Positions 58,196 through 64,000 of a DNA stretch of 64,000 nucleotides are shown piece by piece. This stretch comes from Metaphire vulgaris. Lineage: Eukaryota; Annelida; Clitellata; Crassiclitellata; Megascolecidae. How positions within the stretch are numbered: the first letter of the stretch is position 1; every line of letters begins with the position of its first letter. The DNA is taken from positions 12,601,419 through 12,665,418 of the forward strand of contig CM030832.1 in assembly GCA_018105865.1 (NCBI GenBank), written 5' to 3'. The notes beneath the pieces are model-generated. The model made no database searches, had not been told where the DNA came from, and worked only from the letters and a program-made list of their open reading frames with translations. The translations under genes were made by a program, and so were the position numbers.

Positions 58196-58511
58196 CCATA
58201 CATACCCCGTATCCCGTATATCATAATTATGCCATATTAAGTACTACAGCTTACTTGGCCCGCCAAGGGTCTAAACATTTTTTGTGCGGCCCGCAATAGC
58301 ACGACGGTTGGACAACGCTGAACTATATTAATGATAATTATCATTATTAAAGTAAAGTAATTTCTCGTAAATTAATATAGCGCTTCTATAGTACCTAAAA
58401 AATTAACTAGGCCTACAGGCAAAAGGCAAAAAGTCTCCGACGAGAAAAACGTCTTCATAGAGTGTTTCGCAAATTTGCGTAGGCCTATTCTCTTCGATCA
58501 AAAAACTGTAA

Positions 58512-58600
58512 CGTGCTATTTGAAGTGGCTTAGGAGGCATTACAGCTGGATGGAAGCCACTAGGGCGTTAACGGGGCTTAACGTATACTAGCAGTAGCAG
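58512..58600 (-). repeat. SINE-like core, second copy
   Basis: The minus strand reads GCCCCGTTAACGCCCTAGTGG, CTTCCATCCAGC and TGTAATGCCTCCTAAGCCAC, matching the block after box B in the repeat at 19198-19450. No tRNA-like head was found here, so it is a fragment. Confidence 0.45.
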
Positions 58601-58964
58601 TATTGCCATTATAATATTATAGTTGACCTACGGACTGACGCCTGATTGGTTGAAAAGTAAAAAAAGCCGACGTGCAAAGCCCGCAAGAATGTTCATACAC
58701 AACTTTCGTGCGAAAACTCACGGGCTCTACACGCAGTTAAGCCCGCGTACAATGTCTGCAAATGGCGCATCACCTTTATAGGGTCCGGGAGAAAAGGCAA
58801 GTTATAACGCTTGTCAAACGGCACAAACGTAAAAAGTTGCAGCGTTAACTTTGCCTTCCCTGGCGGCCAGAAGGAAAGACAAGCTTCAACACTAGCTGGC
58901 CTTTGTCATTTGGCTTAATAGGAACGGCGAGTTACAACGCTGACTTTTCATACGATCCATCAGT

Positions 58965-59193
58965 CAGAGTGGCCAACTTTAAAAAATCTTGACAAGCAAA
59001 AAAGATAATCTGCATCTTTTCTGCCTCTTATTTTTCCTTTTCCAGACCCTGACAAGCAAAAAAATAAAAAGGCCGTCAACGTACCATCCAACCCCAAAAC
59101 CGCGTCCGGAAAAAATGCATGAAAACACGTTAAAAATTGTTTCTTCAGCAACCAAAGGGTTTAACCCCAACCCCCCTCTTGACTACGCCACTA
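58965..59193. mobile_element. Possible hAT MITE remnant of the CAGTGGC group
   Basis: CAGAGTGGCCAAC near the left and GACTACGCCACTA at the right resemble the CAGTGGC termini. Two GACAAGCAAAAAA motifs lie inside. No convincing TSD. Confidence 0.35.
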
Positions 59194-60270
59194 CAGCGCA
59201 TGAATTTTAAAGCTGGAGTTCTTTGACAAATAAATATAAATGTTTGTTTTGCAATTTTTGGGTCAACTCTGTGGTGGATCTAATAACGTCACTCTTGTAT
59301 GGCAGGATCAGAGCCGTCCATCAAAGGCGTTGGGTAGGATAGCATTACTTTATGTTTGATCGATGCTCAACGTTACATTTGACTCAGTTAGGCTTTTTAA
59401 AAATCATAATATATATTTAATTTTCCAGGACACATGACCATGGGTCATGGGTCAATTAAGTTTAGTGGGTCATATATGGGTCAGTTTTAGTGACCCATTT
59501 TCAACTCTGAAACACAGACTAATAATGTCAACTTTTTAACTCGTCAAAATTTTCATGATTTCGTCTCCAAAGTGATAGAGACGACACAAAAACGGGACGG
59601 ACAATGAAAAACGGTATTAAAGTTAAACGGCGCCCCGTTTCGGTGACAAATTTCCCCGACAAACGCCAGAAAACGCGACTGTTACGCGTAAAAATAGACG
59701 GCTGGTCACCACAGTTTGTTGCAATCACCAATACAAGAACACGAACATATACAGTTATACACATTATATGCACATATCACCGGTAAACTTTAGTCATCCT
59801 CTGCGAGTTTACAGCACAGTAGTCACATTTTGCCATTGGACATGTATTGTATTGTCTTCAGATGGGGAAATGGGATGACTGAATATGGGGGTGGACTTCA
59901 AGTTCAGATGGCGTGATTTCGTGTGGACGAAGGGGGAAGGGGTGAATCGCGGTCATCGATGGTTTGGAAAGTATGAACTGCCAGTGAGTCATGTCTGTCG
60001 GGGATGCGCTACGCTCCCGTGCGTCTTCCATAAGCGCTGTCAGAGAGAGTCGACGCCGTCAATGCGACCAAACAGCTGCTGCAGTTGTTTTAATGGCATT
60101 GTTGGTGCCGTGGCAGGATGCAGCGTCTCCTCGGCGCTGCGTCGATATTCGATGGGACGCTGTTGTCGCGTTCTGTGAGCGCCTGCGCACTTCGACCGTG
60201 TCTACAGGTGGCCGACGTCAGAACAGACCAACTTGTCGGCGGCGGCATAGATTACGTACGCTCGTCCTGT

Positions 60271-60334
<64 letters not shown>

Positions 60335-60570
60335 CTGCCGCCGCGGTCTGGCTTCGGCATCGGAGTACTCGGTGCAACAGGGCAGTTGCGTCGTCGAGAG
60401 TCGTCGCTGGACGTCAATTCGCACTCGGTGCAGCGTCGACGGGGCATGTGCGGGTGAAGTAGTGCGACCCCCGCTCCCGCCGCCGCCGTTGTCGTCTGCG
60501 GCGTTTGAAGCAAACTGCTGGCAAACAGTTTCGCTGCGATCAGAAGTAGTTCTGCTTTCGATTTGGATTT
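59194..60570. other. CpG-rich region upstream of a candidate first exon
   Basis: From ~59580 the CpG density rises strongly and stays high to ~60700, unlike the intergenic AT-rich DNA to the left. Overlapping ORFs exist on both strands but none matches a family I know. A (TCA)n tract at 60271-60334 creates false poly-His and poly-Asp frames. Best read as a promoter/5' UTR island. Confidence 0.4.
60271..60334. repeat. (TCA)n microsatellite
   Basis: About 21 TCA units in the CpG-rich region. Confidence 0.92.
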
Positions 60571-60665
60571 GATGGCCGTGATCAGCAATCCGTTCTTGAA
60601 CGAAATTCTCGAGGAGAGATTTTACCCGTTTCTGGAGCACATCAAGGAATTCTTTGGCTTCGGGT
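60571..60665 (+). CDS. Candidate first coding exon, unrecognised protein
   Basis: ATG at 60571 opens MAVISNPFLNEILEERFYPF, then LEHIKEFFGFGF. An amphipathic, protein-like composition at the end of a CpG island suggests a first exon. Possible donors are GTTCGT or GTATTG near 60664-60668; without splicing the frame runs to a stop near 60730. I do not recognise the family and no downstream exon was found in the window. Confidence 0.3.
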
Positions 60666-60755
60666 TCGTATTGTGTTATAAGTCTTTTCGTCTAATTTGC
60701 GAATGCAATTCTAACAGACGTCGCCTCTGACGTTGAGACTGTCTGTCACACACCA

Positions 60756-60757
<2 letters not shown>

Positions 60758-60802
<45 letters not shown>
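60758..60802. repeat. (TC)n microsatellite
   Basis: About 22 TC units. Confidence 0.92.
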
Positions 60803-60803
<1 letters not shown>

Positions 60804-61159
60804 TTCAGGTGTCAATTTTATTTTGTAAACTAGAGCCGTTGCTGTTTCTGCGATTTGATCTATAATGCTCTGAATTTACTGGAGTTCAGAAATGACAGAC
60901 ATAAAGAGACTGTTGAAAATGTTCAGAATTTTTCGTCTTGGATTTTTAAGTATTCGTCAGTGGAATCTCTGCCGACAGGAACTTCAGGAAGACATCACAA
61001 TGTGTACGATACAAATACAAATACTCTTATTATATATATGTATATATATATATTGTATTCTGTACATATTCTGTATTATATATATATATAAAATTATAGG
61101 CTATAAATTATACCATCTATAAATAGTGGTGCAATTATAGGAAAGAATTGGGTTAAAGA

Positions 61160-61339
61160 CAGTGTTTATTCTAGGCCTTCTCTGGGGGGAATTTCCCCTC
61201 CCAACGTTTTAAAATCACCCCCAAACTTTTTATGTGTTGGCTGGGTGATGGAAATCCCCCCCAAGTGTGGTGACTCAAACCTTGTCCCCCCCAAGCATTT
61301 CAAAATCTCTCAATGTCAAGGTGGCTAGAATAAACACTG
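61160..61339. mobile_element. hAT MITE (CAGTGTTTATTCTAG), 180 bp
   Basis: TIRs CAGTGTTTATTCTAGGCC and GGCTAGAATAAACACTG. Flanking 8-mers GTTAAAGA and GTTAAAAA match 7 of 8. The interior has runs of C flanked by AATTTCCCC. Confidence 0.85.
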
Positions 61340-61403
61340 GGTTAAAAAGGTCGACACTTCAGCGAATGGATAATTGCGTTATGGTCCCATCTAAGTACAG
61401 TAG

Positions 61404-61404
61404 A

Positions 61405-61453
<49 letters not shown>
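61404..61453. repeat. (TA)n array
   Basis: An uninterrupted TA array. A (GA)n tract follows at 61488-61541. Confidence 0.92.
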
Positions 61454-61454
<1 letters not shown>

Positions 61455-61487
61455 CGTTTCGTCAATATATATATAATCTCAGATAAT

Positions 61488-61541
<54 letters not shown>
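61488..61541. repeat. (GA)n microsatellite
   Basis: About 26 GA units. Confidence 0.92.
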
Positions 61542-61543
<2 letters not shown>

Positions 61544-61561
61544 TTGACGTCAGTCTAGCGT

Positions 61562-62092
61562 TCATTTTACGGCTGCCGTTTCAGCGTCTTCGATTGAAGA
61601 AGCAGGTGCCCGTCGTTCTGTATCCGCTGAGCAGCGGTTGCGTTGATGACTTTCCCCGCCGCCGAATCTTATTAGAGAGCGTTTCTTTCGCTTTCTCCGA
61701 TCACGGCGCTGTGCGCGGCGTCGCTTTCTCTGTCGCTGGTCGGCGTTTCTGTGCAGTTCCCCGACGCTATTGTCCAAGATTCTGCTTATAATATCGCGGG
61801 GGCATATACCGCTAGGCTTGGTGGACAATTTTTCGCCAATTTCCGTCGTATTTTCTTCGACGCAAGAACGTTGAATATTTGATGTCGACGAACAAAAAAA
61901 GATTCGGCCTCTCGCGTTTCGCCATCCTCCATCCTCCTCCTCCTCCTCCTCCTCCTCCTCCTCCTCCCGCTGCTGCTGCTGCTGCCGTTTAGCCGTCTCG
62001 TCTGTCTGTGCGTTTCGCGGCAAACGATCAGACCTATCGAGTTTCAATCTATTGAATATGAAATTGCGTCGGTTGGGAGAAAAACAAAACAC
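61562..62092 (-). CDS. Unassigned 176-codon ORF in CpG-rich DNA
   Basis: Minus-strand frame with a Gln run, a Glu run over the (CTC)n tract at 61927-61968, and several Arg/Lys-rich patches (RQRKRRRAQRRDRRKRKKRS). Open length plus CpG richness could indicate an exon, but the biased composition is also what a GC-rich non-coding stretch with trinucleotide repeats gives. No family match recognised. Confidence 0.2.
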   Translation of the reverse strand: MFCFSPNRRNFIFNRLKLDRSDRLPRNAQTDETAKRQQQQQREEEEEEEEEEEDGGWRNARGRIFFCSSTSNIQRSCVEENTTEIGEKLSTKPSGICPRDIISRILDNSVGELHRNADQRQRKRRRAQRRDRRKRKKRSLIRFGGGESHQRNRCSADTERRAPASSIEDAETAAVK

Positions 62093-62171
62093 GTCTCAAT
62101 GCGCCAACTGTCAACACTGCGGCTGACACTGAACGCATTAATCTGTATCTCATTTGGAGGTCGTTGTCTGA

Positions 62172-62707
62172 AATGATCTTGCACAGCCAATATTGCAAGT
62201 CATTGTGTTGTGTGCGTGTTTTTAAAATTGCGAGCTGCTAGATTATGATAGCGCAGACGGGCAACAGTTGGTTGTTGTTAACTTGCTGGTTGCTGTAATT
62301 TATGGGGCTTGGTGCTGGACCTCTGCTCTTGGTCCTGAGGACTGTGGACCACTGGACCAATGTTCTCTATAATTTTGTTGGCAGTTAGGCTAATGCGTGC
62401 AAAGCTCATCGGGTCGTAGATTTTTTTCCTGCAACAGAATTATGTTAGCTCTCTTTTCTTGTACATGGGTAAACTACAGTGTAAAACCCGTTTCGTTGGT
62501 TTCAATTACTAACCATTCGCCTACAGACAAGTAGGCGTTGGACGATGATCATATAGTATGGCCAAAGCATAGCATCATGTAAAATCAAGAAAGTTGTTGA
62601 AATACTTTGGACATGTAGACGCCAACGACCAAGAATTGACACAGCTAATATTGCAAGTCATTGTATTGTGTGTTTTTTTAAAATTGCGAGCTGCTAGATT
62701 AGATTAT
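62172..62707. repeat. Direct repeat pair, ~75 bp, 460 bp apart
   Basis: AATATTGCAAGTCATTGT followed by TAAAATTGCGAGCTGCTAGA occurs at about 62190-62245 and 62648-62700. A hAT MITE lies just after the second copy. Confidence 0.8.
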
Positions 62708-62727
62708 GGCTTGACGATATCTTGAGA

Positions 62728-62969
62728 CGGTGGCGTAGCCAAGGGGGAGGGTTGGGGGTTAAAACCCCTTCGACTGTTCGACTCAATACAGTTATACGCG
62801 CTTATGTACACCTGTATAATTCACTAATTGAAGCAATATAATAGTTGACGACCTTTTTTTCGCTTGTCAGAATTTTACGTGTCGTTAATTTTTTTGGTTG
62901 TCAGAATTTTCCGAAGTTGGGAATCATGGGAACCATACCCTCCTTCGGAAAATCCTGGATACGCCACTG
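62728..62969. mobile_element. hAT MITE (CGGTGGCGTAGCC), 242 bp
   Basis: The ends CGGTGGCGTAGCCAAGGGGG and GGATACGCCACTG form a TIR of the CAGTGGCGTA group. Flanking 8-mers TCTTGAGA and TCTTGAAG match 6 of 8. The interior includes TTGACGACC-T(7)-CGCTTGTCAG. Confidence 0.78.
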
Positions 62970-63730
62970 TCTTGAAGTGGACTGGTCTATGAGGAGGTCG
63001 TCTGCTTCGTGCTGTCCAATACAGAGATCACTGGAGATCGCTGACCTATCCATACAGCTAACGGTCAACAAGCGAACATAGTCTTCATCTAATGCCTATA
63101 GGGTATAGGCACTAAAAGAGATTTCGCTTGATAATTTCCAGTCTTTTTAAAATTTAATTTAAAATATTAAATTGCAATTTTTAAAAAATACACAAGCAAA
63201 CGATGAAGGTAAAGTTTTCTTCTCCCAGCGCCGCTGCTATATCAAGTTTCACGGTCTCTTCTTTCGGTCTTTCCATAAGTTAGTTCTTTGGCTTTTGGCG
63301 CCAAGTCTTACGCGCAAATTCTTACATCTGTCTTGCTTGTTGTTTAGCTAAGAACTCCTAGCCATTGAAATCCAACTGCAAAACAATGTAAACGTATCTA
63401 TGAGCTTCTTAAAGCCATTCGCATGCTATAGTAGATCTATTCATCCCGATGGGTTTTGATGATATGCGGACGTCGCCGCATTCGTAAATTTGCAAGAAAT
63501 TCGACTCGAGGAAAGAAGGGCAGCAATTGACTTGCCATGGTTTCTTGCGTGAGTCACGACCTTCGGACCGAGAAAGTCTTCTCCCGAGTATTCTAACAGC
63601 GTAGGCACGCAGCGTCTCAACAGAGTGCCAATCGCTCAAAATAATCTGCACGCAGGCGTTTAAAAATTTACAAGTGCATGGCAGGTCTAGCAGCGGAATT
63701 TAAGAGCATAGCGCCGGCTGTAGAATACGA
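62970..63730. other. Unassigned DNA, moderately CpG-rich at right
   Basis: No recognised coding sequence. CpG density increases from ~63220 and may mark a promoter for a gene that continues past the right edge. Confidence 0.35.
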
Positions 63731-63833
63731 TGTGTTCATCTCGTGAATGGATGAGATTCGCGGACATTTTGTGGGAAATTGTGGAGATGAGAGAAAACGC
63801 TGCCCAGGCAGACTCCTCCTCCGGCTCATTGGG
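63731..63833 (+). CDS. Candidate exon at right edge, unrecognised
   Basis: ATG at 63731 reads MCSSREWMRFADILWEIVEM, RENAAQADSSSGSL and meets a strong donor G|GTAAGA at 63834. The good donor and local CpG richness are the only support, and any following exon lies outside the window. Confidence 0.25.
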
Positions 63834-63858
63834 TAAGACGCCAGAGAAGTCCTGACGC

Positions 63859-64000
63859 CAGTGTTTAATCTAGACTCTGGACTCCGGGCGGGCGGGGCGG
63901 GAAATTGATAAAGCCGGGGAGAATTTAGCTAGAGGGCTGCTGTCAGTTGATGTAGTATGCCAAAATTTCCGGGGGAGAATTTGAAATTTTCGGGGGAAAG
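63859..64000. mobile_element. Possible hAT MITE left end, cut by window edge
   Basis: CAGTGTTTAATCTAGAC closely resembles the terminus of the MITE at 61160-61339 (CAGTGTTTATTCTAGGCC). The interior has CCGGGGGAGAATTT-type repeats, and the right end is not in the window. Confidence 0.45.

Larger units (their letters stand above)
55330..58320 (+). mobile_element. hAT element (CAGGGTTGTCCAAC), host of nested insertions
   Basis: TIRs CAGGGTTGTCCAACTGGCGG and CGGTTGGACAACGCTG with GGCCCGC-rich subterminals. Flanking 8-mers AACTATAA (55322-55329) and AACTATAT (58321-58328) match 7 of 8. It contains the N-terminal BED exon of a hAT transposase (57637-57890), the composite hAT copy 2 (55516-57434) and a MITE (57948-58195). 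Confidence 0.88.

Noticed and set aside
60118..60588. ORFs with poly-His, poly-Ile and poly-Asp tracts
   Set aside because: All three frames are produced by the (TCA)n microsatellite at 60271-60334; no conserved domain on either side.

Overview
This window is animal nuclear DNA. It is AT-rich, has spliced genes with 0.25-7.5 kb introns, and has no operons. It is packed with DNA transposons, non-LTR retrotransposon debris and long microsatellites. The gene set (a myosin-phosphatase ankyrin subunit, a BAF57-like HMG-box protein and a lebercilin) and the repeat types (hAT with BED finger, piggyBac-like, pogo-like, RTE, L2/CR1-like) fit a non-vertebrate metazoan. I cannot name the phylum from sequence alone.

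Three spliced genes can be supported, all on the minus strand. (1) 16040->829 and beyond the left edge: the 5' part of a PPP1R12/MYPT-type gene (PP1 docking motif plus ankyrin repeats), four exons whose phases join. (2) 40185->29173: a complete four-exon gene for a 551-aa HMG-box protein with a BAF57/SMARCE1-like box and a C-terminal coiled coil. (3) 53267->43750: a complete five-exon gene for a 661-aa lebercilin (LCA5-type) protein. CpG-rich DNA near 40.2-40.6 kb (HMG gene promoter) and 59.6-63.9 kb (probable start region of one or more unrecognised genes) stands out from the AT-rich background.

The rest is mobile DNA. I delimited many insertions by terminal inverted repeats (TIRs) and target-site duplications (TSDs). 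At least fifteen are hAT-type with 8-bp TSDs, and several are nested. Two are full copies of a composite hAT element that carries a reverse-transcriptase palm fragment (17225-18713 and 55516-57434). Two related transposons (13386-15702 and 24330-26228) sit exactly between TA-dinucleotide arrays and encode an unfamiliar transposase-like protein with conserved FDTTASNTG and CRHH motifs. A 2.1-kb element at 35583-37726 consists mostly of two ~720-bp near-perfect inverted arms. One complete but decayed RTE retrotransposon (20725-24101, 11-bp TSD) lies between the MYPT and HMG genes.

Layout: 1-16.1 kb MYPT-like gene with repeat-filled introns; 16.5-29 kb intergenic repeats (hAT cluster, SINE, RTE, TA-flanked transposon, RTE 3' ends); 29-40.2 kb HMG gene, whose 7.5-kb intron holds the long inverted-repeat element; 40.6-43.7 kb sparse intergenic; 43.7-53.3 kb LCA5 gene; 53.7-58.3 kb simple repeats and a nested hAT stack; 58.3-64 kb CpG-rich DNA with unassigned ORFs and more hAT miniature elements (MITEs). 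The three genes have unrelated roles (contractility signalling, chromatin, cilium) and nothing suggests they work together.
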